Origin: Rhodobiaceae bacterium
Lineage (GTDB): Bacteria > Pseudomonadota > Alphaproteobacteria > Parvibaculales > Parvibaculaceae
NCBI GenBank assembly: GCA_003330885.1
Contig: CP030277.1
Location: 1,302,001-1,366,000 of the forward strand
DNA: 64,000 nucleotides
Direction of reading: 5' to 3'
The notes beneath the pieces are model-generated. The model saw only the letters and a program-made list of their open reading frames with translations, had not been told where the DNA came from and did not search any database. The position numbers were made by a program, and so were the translations under genes. Shown piece after piece: positions 1 through 7,700 of the stretch (position 1 is its first letter; every line of letters starts with the position of its first letter).

Positions 1-645
1 AACGATGAGGCGCGCGACAAAATCCGCGTGCCGCTCAATGACCGCTTTTTTTAGAGGGTCGACTCCTGTGAGCTGCCGACATTCCGGCGCAACCGCGAAG
101 ATCAGCGAAGCAGCACCTGCAAGTGCGTAATACACATGGGGCAGATCCGTCTGGGAGTACCCAAGTTCATTGAGCATATAGTCAGCGAGCACTTCGAAGC
201 GCGGCCGCAGGTGGGTCGTGATCAGCCAGTCGAGCCGCTCATCCGCGTTTTTACCCTCATCAACCATGAGCCAGAAAAACTCTGGATACTCGGCAGAGAA
301 GCGGACGAACTCCCTGATGGACTCGCGTGCGTTTTCTCGCTCATCCGCCGATTGGCGCAGGGCAAGGCGGTCAAACAACCGTCCGCCAATCTCTTCAAAC
401 AGATTGTCTGCGGCCGCGCGCCATAATGCGTCTTTTGTTCCAAAGTGGTAGGTGATCAACCCCTGGTTGGTCCCGGCCTCGCTGGCAATGTCACGGGTGC
501 TTGTGCCGTGAAAGCCGCGCTTGGCGAAGGATTGCCGGGCAGCCTGCACAATGCGAGCGGATGTCTCCTCCCGTTTCTTGGACCGCGTTGTTCCCTTGGA
601 TATTTCCGCCTTGCCGTTTTTCGCTTTTGAATGATCACCAACCAT
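1..645 (-). CDS. TetR/AcrR-family transcriptional regulator (3' end beyond window)
   Basis: One-component repressor: an N-terminal helix-turn-helix binds DNA and a C-terminal domain would bind an effector. The HTH is clear around residues 25-70, with the family motif LITYHFGTKDALW after an IASEAG turn, behind a lysine-rich N-terminus. 215 codons are visible without a stop, so only the last few residues are likely lost past the left edge. The ATG at 645-643 shares one base with the stop of the glutathione transferase upstream (TAATG), so the two are translationally coupled and probably expressed as one autoregulated unit. The effector cannot be read; an electrophile or xenobiotic conjugated by the transferase is an inference. 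Confidence 0.88.
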   Translation of the reverse strand, partial: MVGDHSKAKNGKAEISKGTTRSKKREETSARIVQAARQSFAKRGFHGTSTRDIASEAGTNQGLITYHFGTKDALWRAAADNLFEEIGGRLFDRLALRQSADERENARESIREFVRFSAEYPEFFWLMVDEGKNADERLDWLITTHLRPRFEVLADYMLNELGYSQTDLPHVYYALAGAASLIFAVAPECRQLTGVDPLKKAVIERHADFVARLIV

Positions 646-1460
646 TAGGATGTCTCCTTCTTTGGGATGCCGGTCTCGTCGAGAAGTTTTTGGATAGCGT
701 CTTGGTCGCCAGGCGCCTTCTGCTTCATAAAGGCGATGATTTCTTCGGGAATCCATCGCCCGACAGCGTCCGCGTAACTCGGGCGTTGTTTCATGCGGGC
801 AAGCCAGGCCGCAACGCTTGGATGTAAGGTCACCATAGTGTCCAGCCCGAGGTGCTCAAGCCGGAGGACATAAGCCAGAACTGCTCCGTCCGCGAGGCTA
901 GGCGTTGACCCAGCAAGCCATGGAGTGCGCTGGAGCTGGGACTCCATTTCGGCCAGCATCTTGAGGAAGCGCTCAACAGCAGTTCGGAATTCTGGAGCCG
1001 CGACACCAAGATCAAGCACGCTTCGTCTTTGTGCACGCGCAGTTGGTTCAACGATGTTGGAAATTGCTGCCTCGCGAACATCTGCGGGCTGCGCGTTGAT
1101 GAGATGCCGTGGCCCCAGAGCAAACGTGATGACCGCTGCCTCTGCGTGAATCTTGTGATCAATCAGATGCACCCATGAACGCATCCGGTGTGCCTCAAGA
1201 GGGTCATCGGGGACAAGCGGTTCACCACCGCCAATCTGTTCCAGATACATCATGATCAGCGATGACTCGCGAATGATGGTCTCATCGTGACGGAGCGCTG
1301 GCACCACGTGATCGGGATGGATCTCCGTGTACCAATCCGCGTGCTGCTCTCCCGCCAGGAGGTCAATCTCCCGGGACGTGAAGTCCATTTGTTTTTCGGA
1401 AAGGATCCACCGCACCTTTTGTGAACAGGTGGATACCGCATTGTGAAACAGGGTCAGCAT
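645..1460 (-). CDS. Glutathione S-transferase family protein
   Basis: Cytosolic enzyme predicted to conjugate or exchange glutathione on electrophilic substrates. The N-terminal thioredoxin-like half begins LTLFHNAVSTCSQKVRW, with a Cys-containing active-site turn; VVPALRHDETIIRESSLI is the cis-Pro and glutathione-binding segment. An all-helical C-terminal half follows. It has 271 residues. I chose the ATG at 1460-1458 because GAGG lies eight bases upstream; a TTG at 1472 is open but would add four residues on top of that ribosome site. It is the first gene of a two-gene unit with the TetR regulator. The substrate is unknown. Confidence 0.88.
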   Translation of the reverse strand: MLTLFHNAVSTCSQKVRWILSEKQMDFTSREIDLLAGEQHADWYTEIHPDHVVPALRHDETIIRESSLIMMYLEQIGGGEPLVPDDPLEAHRMRSWVHLIDHKIHAEAAVITFALGPRHLINAQPADVREAAISNIVEPTARAQRRSVLDLGVAAPEFRTAVERFLKMLAEMESQLQRTPWLAGSTPSLADGAVLAYVLRLEHLGLDTMVTLHPSVAAWLARMKQRPSYADAVGRWIPEEIIAFMKQKAPGDQDAIQKLLDETGIPKKETS

Positions 1461-1474
1461 CAGGATCCTCAAAT

Positions 1475-1490
1475 TTATTCAAACGAATAA
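1475..1490. promoter_or_regulatory. Candidate TetR operator (palindrome)
   Basis: Inverted repeat TTATTC-AAAC-GAATAA, six-base arms with a four-base spacer, about 15 bases in front of the glutathione transferase start. A second related copy lies at 1528-1542. TetR-family proteins commonly bind such palindromes in the promoter of their own operon; assignment to the adjacent regulator is inference. Confidence 0.5.
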
Positions 1491-1527
1491 CTAATTCGCT
1501 GGTCACTTGAACAGCAAACAATTTCAC

Positions 1528-1542
1528 TTGTCAATCGAATAA
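1528..1542 (-). promoter_or_regulatory. Candidate -35 element overlapping a second operator copy
   Basis: On the minus strand this reads TTATTCGATTGACAA: it matches the 1475-1490 palindrome at 11 of 13 aligned positions and contains a consensus TTGACA (1534-1529). No good -10 is seen 17 bases on, so the promoter call is weaker than the repeat itself. Confidence 0.4.
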
Positions 1543-1711
1543 TTTGAAAATTCTGTAAATCGTAAGTCTCTCACGACAGCACCTGCCGCGGTGTTCGTAT
1601 TGATTTAGGAGCAAACGACGGCCGCTGCATGCAGGCAGCCGCCTCCAATATGTTTGGAAATGCCTCAAAGTTAGGGCAGCAAAGCAGTGCCAAGAATGAG
1701 GGGCACAACTC

Positions 1712-2113
1712 TTACGCTTTGGGCAAAAGCTGCGTCATTTCTATAAGCCGACTGTCCGCCAGCGCCGCAGCACGGATCGGCGCAATCGCCAGGTATTCGG
1801 GATCGCGCATCATGTCGACAAACTGCCGGCGCGCGGGGTACCGCACAAGCATCACCACATCCCACTCTTCATCACCTATGATGGAATTAAGCGCGCGACC
1901 CATCCAAACCGGTTCGCCACCAAACCGCGGATGCAGCTTCGCGAAAGCCCGGCCATAAGCCTCGTAAGCTTCACGCCCTGTGAGCCCGTCAACACCCGCT
2001 CCGTCGCCAGCTGCCTCCCGGTATCGAAGTAAATTGAGCATCACCACAGGCTCGCCTAGATCACCAGCAGCCATGGCTGCCAACGCCGCTTTGTCCTTGT
2101 TCACCTGCCCCAT
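1712..2113 (-). CDS. DUF1330 domain protein
   Basis: Small cytosolic protein of 133 residues with the ferredoxin-like dimeric alpha/beta barrel typical of DUF1330/EthD-like proteins: VVMLNLLRYR at the first strand, a GREAYEAYGRAF helix, then DVVMLVRYPARRQFVDMM and a closing IEMTQLL strand. The biochemical role of the family is not established. I start at the ATG 2113-2111, behind GGAG at nine bases, rather than the longer open frame reaching 2212, which would add a basic stretch unlike the family. It is divergent from the exported hydrolase at 2297, with a shared 180-base control region. Confidence 0.78.
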   Translation of the reverse strand: MGQVNKDKAALAAMAAGDLGEPVVMLNLLRYREAAGDGAGVDGLTGREAYEAYGRAFAKLHPRFGGEPVWMGRALNSIIGDEEWDVVMLVRYPARRQFVDMMRDPEYLAIAPIRAAALADSRLIEMTQLLPKA

Positions 2114-2191
2114 CACATTTCTCCGTCCCTCGTGAATTTCGTTTTTGCCACTATTCATACCGGCTCGACCAAAAGCAACGCGCCATACGTT

Positions 2192-2219
2192 CACATGAAT
2201 GTGCCTGGACACGAATGTG
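2192..2219. promoter_or_regulatory. Paired imperfect palindromes between divergent genes
   Basis: Two 12-base elements, CACATGAATGTG (2192-2203) and GACACGAATGTG (2208-2219), lie 16 bases apart on the same face of the helix, between the DUF1330 gene and the dienelactone-hydrolase-like gene. The first has perfect CACAT/ATGTG arms. This is a likely protein binding site; the regulator is unknown. Confidence 0.4.
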
Positions 2220-2296
2220 ATTGCAGAGGCCCGCCAGCCCGATAAGCTTTGTTGGCGAAAAGATCGATCCTTTCATCCGTTTATCAGGAGGCCGTC

Positions 2297-3157
2297 ATGT
2301 GCGACGAAGAGACCGTAAAAGACAGTGAAGCATATCTCTCGCGGCGTCAGGTAGGCATCGCAGGCGGCGCGGCAATTCTGATGGCAACCCTCCCCCGCGC
2401 TGCGAATGCTGCAGACGTAACTGAGTCAGACGTGACCATAACAACGCCTGATGGAGAGGCTGACGCCTATTTCGTGCATCCATCGTCAGGAACACATCCT
2501 GGCATTCTCATCTGGCCGGACATTTTGGGTCTGCGGCCTGCCTTCCGACAGATGGGAAAACGACTTGCGGAGGCCGGCTATGCAGTGCTGGTGATCAATC
2601 CCTATTATCGTGAAGCAAAATCCCCCGTGGTCGGCGAAGGTGCAAGCTTTCAGGACGAAGAAACCCGCAACCACGTGCTTCCTATGGCGCTTGCCCTATC
2701 AGCACAAACGGTCATAACCGATGCAACGGCGTTTGTGAGCTTTCTGGATGTTCAAGAAGCCACTGACACCTCAAAGAAGATAGGCACAACCGGCTATTGC
2801 ATGGGTGGCCCCTTCACCATGGTTACCGCAGCCACGCTGCCCGAGCGGATTGGCGCCGGTGCGTCTTTCCACGGCGGGCGCCTGGTGACAAATGATCCCG
2901 GCAGTCCCCATCTTCTTGTGCCGCAAATGAAAGCCGATTTCCTCTTCGCCATTGCCGAAAATGACGACGAAAAACAACCTGAAGCAAAAACGGCCCTTCG
3001 CGAGGCGTTCGGCGGTGCGGGCCTCAAGGCTGAGATTGAGGTCTATGAGGGTGCGCTCCACGGCTGGTGCCCACCAGACAGCCGAGTCTATAACGAGGCT
3101 CAGGCAGAGCGCGCCTGGTCGCGTATGCTCACACTCTTTGGCAATGTTCTCGCTTGA
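2297..3157 (+). CDS. Dienelactone hydrolase family protein with Tat-type signal
   Basis: Alpha/beta hydrolase of the dienelactone hydrolase family, 286 residues. The first 40 residues look like a twin-arginine signal: SRRQVGIAGG, a hydrophobic core and an ANA-A cleavage site, so the folded enzyme is probably exported to the periplasm. The Cys nucleophile sits in GYCMGG (about Cys168), an acidic residue in ENDDEKQPE, and the His in GALHGWC near the C-terminus. The ATG at 2297 is set by AGGAGG at 2286-2291; a longer frame to 2249 would bury the Tat motif. The substrate is unknown; annotation as carboxymethylenebutenolidase would be over-precise. Confidence 0.87.
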   Translation: MCDEETVKDSEAYLSRRQVGIAGGAAILMATLPRAANAADVTESDVTITTPDGEADAYFVHPSSGTHPGILIWPDILGLRPAFRQMGKRLAEAGYAVLVINPYYREAKSPVVGEGASFQDEETRNHVLPMALALSAQTVITDATAFVSFLDVQEATDTSKKIGTTGYCMGGPFTMVTAATLPERIGAGASFHGGRLVTNDPGSPHLLVPQMKADFLFAIAENDDEKQPEAKTALREAFGGAGLKAEIEVYEGALHGWCPPDSRVYNEAQAERAWSRMLTLFGNVLA

Positions 3158-3289
3158 TCTGTGTTCGAGCCTATTTGATACCCATCAATGCGCGTCGCAT
3201 CGCGATCAGTAGTGTAGTCCGAAGCCGCTCACCTATGACCTGTCAGCTCGGTGGAGGGGCAGCCAAGTTACTTCTACGGAGGTGATGAG

Positions 3290-4261
3290 ATGGATCGGGG
3301 TCCAGACACCAAAGGTCAGAACGTTCGAAACAGCAGTTCGGCCATCAAGTCGCTGCATGTATTGAGTTCAGGCTGGGCAGAACAGCATAAAGAACACCGG
3401 TATGGCTCTTGGATGCCGAAAACGCTATGGGCGTTGCTGTCTCGCAGCTGGGTCAAGTTACCGATCAACTATTTTCTGATTGAACATCGTGATGGACCCG
3501 TTTTGTTTGATACAGGTCTCGATCCTGAGATCCTCACAGATCCGACCTACATTTCGAGCCCGATAGGACGCTTCTTTCTTCGACGAGTGTTTCGATTTGA
3601 GGCTACAACCGGCGACTCGCTCGACAGCGTCGTGAAAGAGGCGGGCTTCAGCTCAAAAGCAATCACACGCGCGGTGATCTCCCACCTCCATTTCGACCAT
3701 ATTGGCGGGATCGACCAAATCCCGCAGGCAGAGTTGATCGTTAGCGACCGTGAGTGGGCCCAACTCTCCACGGCTCACCCGGAACGGAACTGGATCTTGC
3801 GGGAGCATATCGAGATTCCCGGCGCCCGGTGGCAACCCATTCAGTTCCAGCCCACCGACGACCCGCTCCTGCGAGGCTTTGACGGCGCCTACGATGTTGC
3901 TGGCGACGGATCGATGGTCCTGTTGCCAACACCCGGACACACACCAGGATCTCTCTCAATGCTCATTCGCCAAGAGGGCTGGCGACCTATCCTTCTGGTG
4001 GGAGATCTGACCTATGAAGCTGAGCTGTTGGAAAAGGACATCACACCTGGCATCGGCGACGCCGCCGAACTGCGAAAGTCCTACGCCAACGTGAGACACC
4101 TGAAAGAGCAGTTGCCGGACCTCGTGATTGTTCCCTCACACGATTTCGCCGCAGTTGACGACATCGAACGCGCGATCGCATCGGCGGCCGTGCCTCTCTC
4201 CGATGCGGGACCAGAGGAACTCCGCAGATCGCATGAAATCACGAAAAAGACCCCCTGCTGA
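3290..4261 (+). CDS. Metallo-beta-lactamase fold hydrolase, AHL-lactonase-like
   Basis: Zinc hydrolase of 323 residues. The HxHxDH motif is in SHLHFDHIGG (His132, His134, Asp136, His137), with a third-strand His in TPGHTPGS, a bridging Asp in VGDLTYEAE and a late VPSHDF histidine. Spacing and the FDTGLD strand resemble the N-acyl-homoserine lactonase branch, but lactonase activity is inference. GGAGGTGA at 3278-3285 fixes the ATG at 3290 over an upstream GTG at 3251. It stands alone on this strand and is convergent with the glycosidase at 4269, with a seven-base gap. Confidence 0.85.
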   Translation: MDRGPDTKGQNVRNSSSAIKSLHVLSSGWAEQHKEHRYGSWMPKTLWALLSRSWVKLPINYFLIEHRDGPVLFDTGLDPEILTDPTYISSPIGRFFLRRVFRFEATTGDSLDSVVKEAGFSSKAITRAVISHLHFDHIGGIDQIPQAELIVSDREWAQLSTAHPERNWILREHIEIPGARWQPIQFQPTDDPLLRGFDGAYDVAGDGSMVLLPTPGHTPGSLSMLIRQEGWRPILLVGDLTYEAELLEKDITPGIGDAAELRKSYANVRHLKEQLPDLVIVPSHDFAAVDDIERAIASAAVPLSDAGPEELRRSHEITKKTPC

Positions 4262-4268
4262 TCGCGGC

Positions 4269-5324
4269 CTATTTGGACGTCATTTCCCCGATCAGCTCTG
4301 TTTCCACCACATCGTAAGGACTTCCGTCCACCCGCAAGATATCGTGGAACCAGATGGATGGTTCGGGGCTACCTGGCGCGTCCGTCCAGGCAAATTTGGT
4401 TTGTGTTTTGCCATCAACCAGACCCCAATTGAAACAGCCAATCTTTTCGCGTTTGAAAACAGGCATATGGGTCTGGAACAACGAGCCACCGCGCCGATTC
4501 AAATACTCTGTACAAAGGATAGGACGTTCATATTTCTGCAATTTCGGAATCAGCCGCTCTAAAGCCTCCACCGACCCATAATGATGGAAACTGACAATGT
4601 CAGATAATTCAATGAGCTGCGGGTTTAAGTCGTCATTTTTCATATAGATGCCCGCAGTAAGCGGCTGCGAGGGAGCAACCGCGCGGGCCCAGCCAAAAGC
4701 AACAATTGCCAATTCAGTCGCCGCAACTGTTTGTGCCTCGCGGTCGCGCTCAGATTTTGCTTCCGCTTCCCTTAAATCATCGCCTGACAGGTTGAGTGAA
4801 GGCATGGCGACATTCGTGACCTCATTGTAAATGTCCCAACCGAGAACCCTTTTGTCGTCACCAAAACGCTTAACGACATCCCCAACATATTCCTCTAGCT
4901 GTCCCCAACAAGTCCGGTCTAGAAGCTTCTGGCGACCGGGGCACCTGGCCCAGCCGGAATTGTGAACACCACGGCGGGGCGCAGGTTGAACACCGGCGAC
5001 AGGTTCGTGCCAACAATCGTCAAACAGCACCAGAAGTGTTTGAATACCGTGCCGGTCTGCGATCTTCAGATAGGCATCGATCCAGGTGAAAAAGCCATCA
5101 CGATCTTCAAGCCAGGGCAGATCATGGAGGTACACTCGCATTGCATTGAAACCGATCCTGGCTGCCCACCCAAGTTCACGGTCGATCGTTTCTGGATCGA
5201 ATGTCGACGCAGACCACATTTCGATCTGGTTGATTGCAGTTGAGGGAATAAAGTTACATCCCCGGAACCAGGGCTGCTGGTCATACCAGGTCAACGCCTT
5301 CTCAACATTCCAACGATCAGACAT
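4269..5324 (-). CDS. Glycoside hydrolase, GH5/cellulase-like TIM barrel
   Basis: A 351-residue (beta/alpha)8 barrel. WDIYNEVTN near the middle carries the expected acid/base Glu after strand 4 and CTEYLNR the nucleophile Glu after strand 7; NAMRVYLHDL and LLVLFDDCW are earlier barrel strands. No signal peptide, so the predicted site is cytosolic, which suits short oligosaccharides more than polymers. The ATG at 5324-5322 follows GGAGGG by seven bases; an upstream TTG would place that ribosome site inside the frame. No transporter or sugar regulator accompanies it, so the substrate is open. Confidence 0.8.
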   Translation of the reverse strand: MSDRWNVEKALTWYDQQPWFRGCNFIPSTAINQIEMWSASTFDPETIDRELGWAARIGFNAMRVYLHDLPWLEDRDGFFTWIDAYLKIADRHGIQTLLVLFDDCWHEPVAGVQPAPRRGVHNSGWARCPGRQKLLDRTCWGQLEEYVGDVVKRFGDDKRVLGWDIYNEVTNVAMPSLNLSGDDLREAEAKSERDREAQTVAATELAIVAFGWARAVAPSQPLTAGIYMKNDDLNPQLIELSDIVSFHHYGSVEALERLIPKLQKYERPILCTEYLNRRGGSLFQTHMPVFKREKIGCFNWGLVDGKTQTKFAWTDAPGSPEPSIWFHDILRVDGSPYDVVETELIGEMTSK

Positions 5325-5367
5325 AGGAGACCCTCCGGGCAATCAAGCATCAAATTCCGGGGGAAAA

Positions 5368-5458
5368 TGGCGGAGAGGAAGGGATTCGAACCCTCGATAC
5401 GCTATTAACGTATACACCCTTAGCAGGGGCGCGCCTTCAGCCACTCGGCCACCTCTCC
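5368..5458 (-). tRNA. tRNA-Ser (anticodon GCT)
   Basis: Type II tRNA of 91 bases including an encoded CCA. On the minus strand the acceptor GGAGAGG pairs with CCTCTCC, the D-arm region reads GGCCGAGTGGCTGAAGG, the anticodon stem CCCCT/AAGGG encloses GCT (5424-5422), a long variable arm GTATACG...CGTATC follows, and the T-arm contains GGTTCGAATCC. The long variable arm and the GCT anticodon identify serine decoding AGC/AGT. Confidence 0.95.
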
Positions 5459-5615
5459 ACCGCCGTGTATGCCGCACAAGCCCTAATGATTCAAGAGCAT
5501 ATTTCACCGTTTTCAGCGCCGAATGCAGTCCCTGAATCCCGTCAGCCACACATTCAAGTTCTATCCACCGTGGAATCGGGTCACACTGCGCCCACCAATA
5601 AATGGGGGTAAATCT

Positions 5616-5987
5616 ATGCTGGCACGTATTCTGGCCGCCCTGCCCGGGCTTGCGATGGGCATCAACGCATTCATGTGGATCACAAACCCGGCCGCCGCCG
5701 CCGAAAATCTCGGCATGCCGCTGCTCGACGGTATCGGTCGCAGCACACAAGCTGGCGATTTCACAGCGTTTTTCTTCGCATGCTCAGCGATGGCGTTTCT
5801 TGCGGCCTGGAAGCAGAACGCCACCTGGGCTTATGGCGCAGCACTCATCCTTGGCGGCGCGGCGGTCTTTCGCACACTCGCCTGGGCCATTCACGGCGCT
5901 GAATTTGCGACCATCTTCATTATCGTCGAGGCAGTGTTGACGCTGATGCTTTTGGCCTCTGCACAAATGATGAAAAACAACGCTTAA
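5616..5987 (+). CDS. Small four-helix membrane protein, DUF4345-like
   Basis: A 123-residue hydrophobic protein with about four membrane helices: ARILAALPGLAMGINAF, a TAFFFACSAMAFLAAW segment, YGAALILGGAAVF, and IFIIVEAVLTLMLLASA. Size and topology fit DUF4345-type inner-membrane proteins, whose role is unknown; the family call is tentative. I start at the ATG 5616 behind GGGGGTAA; the open frame upstream to 5523 is polar and runs toward the tRNA promoter. It ends in a strong bidirectional terminator. Confidence 0.68.
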   Translation: MLARILAALPGLAMGINAFMWITNPAAAAENLGMPLLDGIGRSTQAGDFTAFFFACSAMAFLAAWKQNATWAYGAALILGGAAVFRTLAWAIHGAEFATIFIIVEAVLTLMLLASAQMMKNNA

Positions 5988-6004
5988 ACCAGGCTTTAGC
6001 TAAC

Positions 6005-6046
6005 AAAAAACCCGGCCCTGCAATCCGCAAGGCCGGGTTTCTTTTG
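6005..6046. terminator. Bidirectional intrinsic terminator
   Basis: Ten-base perfect stem AAACCCGGCC (6008-6017) / GGCCGGGTTT (6031-6040), flanked by A-rich sequence on one side and TTTCTTTTG on the other. It serves both the small membrane protein gene on the left and the convergent aldehyde dehydrogenase gene on the right. Confidence 0.88.
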
Positions 6047-6059
6047 TTCTTGAACGCCT

Positions 6060-7463
6060 TTAGCGCGCGATATTGATGATCTTGAGCTGAGTAAACTCTT
6101 CAAGACCTTCTTCGCCAAGCTCACTTCCCAGGCCCGACATGCCGGCACCACCAAAGGGAATGGCAGGATCGAGTTCTGCGTGCTTGTTCACCCACACGGT
6201 ACCAGACTCCATCTTGTCAGCCAGAGCATACGCTTTGTCTGCATCCGCCGACCAGATAGACCCGCCAAGGCCATATTCTGACGCATTTGCACGGTCAATC
6301 GCATCGTCCACGTCAGCATATTTGATGACAGGCAACACCGGACCGAACTGCTCCTCATCCACAATGCGCGATCCCTCGGCGACATCACGGACAATAGTTG
6401 GTCGGATAAAGTAGCCAGGCTTATCAGGCACATCGCCACCAGCGATGATCTTGCCGTCCTCGCCCGCGGCCTTGATGAGTTCCTGAACCTTTTCGAACTG
6501 CATCTTGTTTTGAAGCGGCCCGAGCTGAGTGCCCTGCTCCAGCCCATCACCAATGATGGCATTGTCGGCTATTGTCGCAAGCTCATCGCACATCTCGTCA
6601 TAAATAGACTCATGTACGTAAAGCCGCTTCATGGCGATACACACCTGCCCACTATTCTGGAACGCGCTGTCAAAGAGCTTTGGTGCAGCTTCTTTCGGAT
6701 CAACATCACCAAGCACAATGCCGGCATCATTGCCGCCGAGCTCCAATGTAATGCGTTTCAGCAGACCAGCAGCCCCGGCCATAACTTTGGCACCCGTCGC
6801 CGTTGATCCCGTAAAGGAGATCTTCCGGACATCGGGGTGAGCCGTCAGCGGCGCGCCGAGATCATTTGCATCCGCAATGATGTTCACAACACCTGCCGGA
6901 AGAATGTCTTTGATCAACTCACCTAGTTTCAAACTTGTCAGTGGTGTGGTTGGCGCTGGCTTCAACACAACCGTATTCCCTGCGAGCAGCGCAGGCGGCA
7001 ATTTAAAGGCCATGAGGATCATCGGGAAGTTCCACGGCACAATCGCCCCGATAACGCCCAGTGGCTTTCTATGAGCTTCTACGCGGCGTCCTTCGCTATC
7101 ATCAAGCACCTTCACCGGCAGATCGAGCGAAGTGAAGTAGCGGAAGAAGGCGGCAGTCCCAAAAACTTCGCCTGTCGCATCTGCAAGTGGCTTGCCTTGC
7201 TCCTGGGTCAGGAGCCGCGCCAGTTCTTCACCGTTCGCCTCAATCGCATCAGCAATCGCTGTAATTGCTTTCTTGCGCTCTTCTATGCTTGTGGCAGACC
7301 AAGCTGGGAAAGCTGCTTTTGCGGCTGCGATGGCACTTTCAAGCTGTGCCTCTGACGCACGGGCGCATGTGGCAACTGTTTCCTCTGTCGCGGGATTCAG
7401 GACATCCATTTCCATGTCGCCGTCAACCAGGTCGCCATTGATCAAAAGTTTGAATTCACTCAT
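6060..7463 (-). CDS. NAD(P)+-dependent aldehyde dehydrogenase
   Basis: Oxidises an aldehyde to a carboxylic acid in the cytosol. It has 467 residues, slightly shorter than the usual 480-500. IVPWNFPM and the FTGSTATG loop bind the cofactor, LELGGND carries the general-base Glu, and GQVCIA the nucleophilic Cys; EQFGPVLPV closes the catalytic domain. The ATG at 7463 has GGGAG upstream. It is divergent from a flavin monooxygenase across a 237-base region holding a perfect operator-like palindrome, so the pair may act in one oxidative route, for example ketone to ester to alcohol/aldehyde to acid. That pairing is inference. Confidence 0.92.
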   Translation of the reverse strand: MSEFKLLINGDLVDGDMEMDVLNPATEETVATCARASEAQLESAIAAAKAAFPAWSATSIEERKKAITAIADAIEANGEELARLLTQEQGKPLADATGEVFGTAAFFRYFTSLDLPVKVLDDSEGRRVEAHRKPLGVIGAIVPWNFPMILMAFKLPPALLAGNTVVLKPAPTTPLTSLKLGELIKDILPAGVVNIIADANDLGAPLTAHPDVRKISFTGSTATGAKVMAGAAGLLKRITLELGGNDAGIVLGDVDPKEAAPKLFDSAFQNSGQVCIAMKRLYVHESIYDEMCDELATIADNAIIGDGLEQGTQLGPLQNKMQFEKVQELIKAAGEDGKIIAGGDVPDKPGYFIRPTIVRDVAEGSRIVDEEQFGPVLPVIKYADVDDAIDRANASEYGLGGSIWSADADKAYALADKMESGTVWVNKHAELDPAIPFGGAGMSGLGSELGEEGLEEFTQLKIINIAR

Positions 7464-7592
7464 TTCGCATCTCCCTTAGACGGACGTTCTTTCGGCCTGC
7501 GCACAATGCAGACATGTCCTTTGCCCAGAGCTTTCCACTTCACTCCTTGCATTTCAACGACATTCGACTACTGGCATTCAAGTTGACGTAGC

Positions 7593-7610
7593 GTGTTCAA
7601 GGATGAACAC
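7593..7610. promoter_or_regulatory. Candidate operator between aldehyde dehydrogenase and monooxygenase
   Basis: Perfect inverted repeat GTGTTCA-AGGA-TGAACAC, seven-base arms, in the divergent promoter region. A TTGACG hexamer (7583-7588) lies just before it on the plus strand. This is likely a regulator site controlling one or both genes; no regulator gene is adjacent. Confidence 0.45.
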
Positions 7611-7700
7611 CCAAATCACCAATGACCCCAGAATAGAATGGCTGTTCTTGACCCAGAAGATAGATACACTTTCCAAAAGCATTTCGTTTGGGAGGACAGG

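Noticed and set aside
5490-5525. Fifth copy of the dispersed palindrome (AGAGCATATTTC...)
   Set aside because: Only the left arm matches; the right arm GAATGC is partial and the middle is too short to call.
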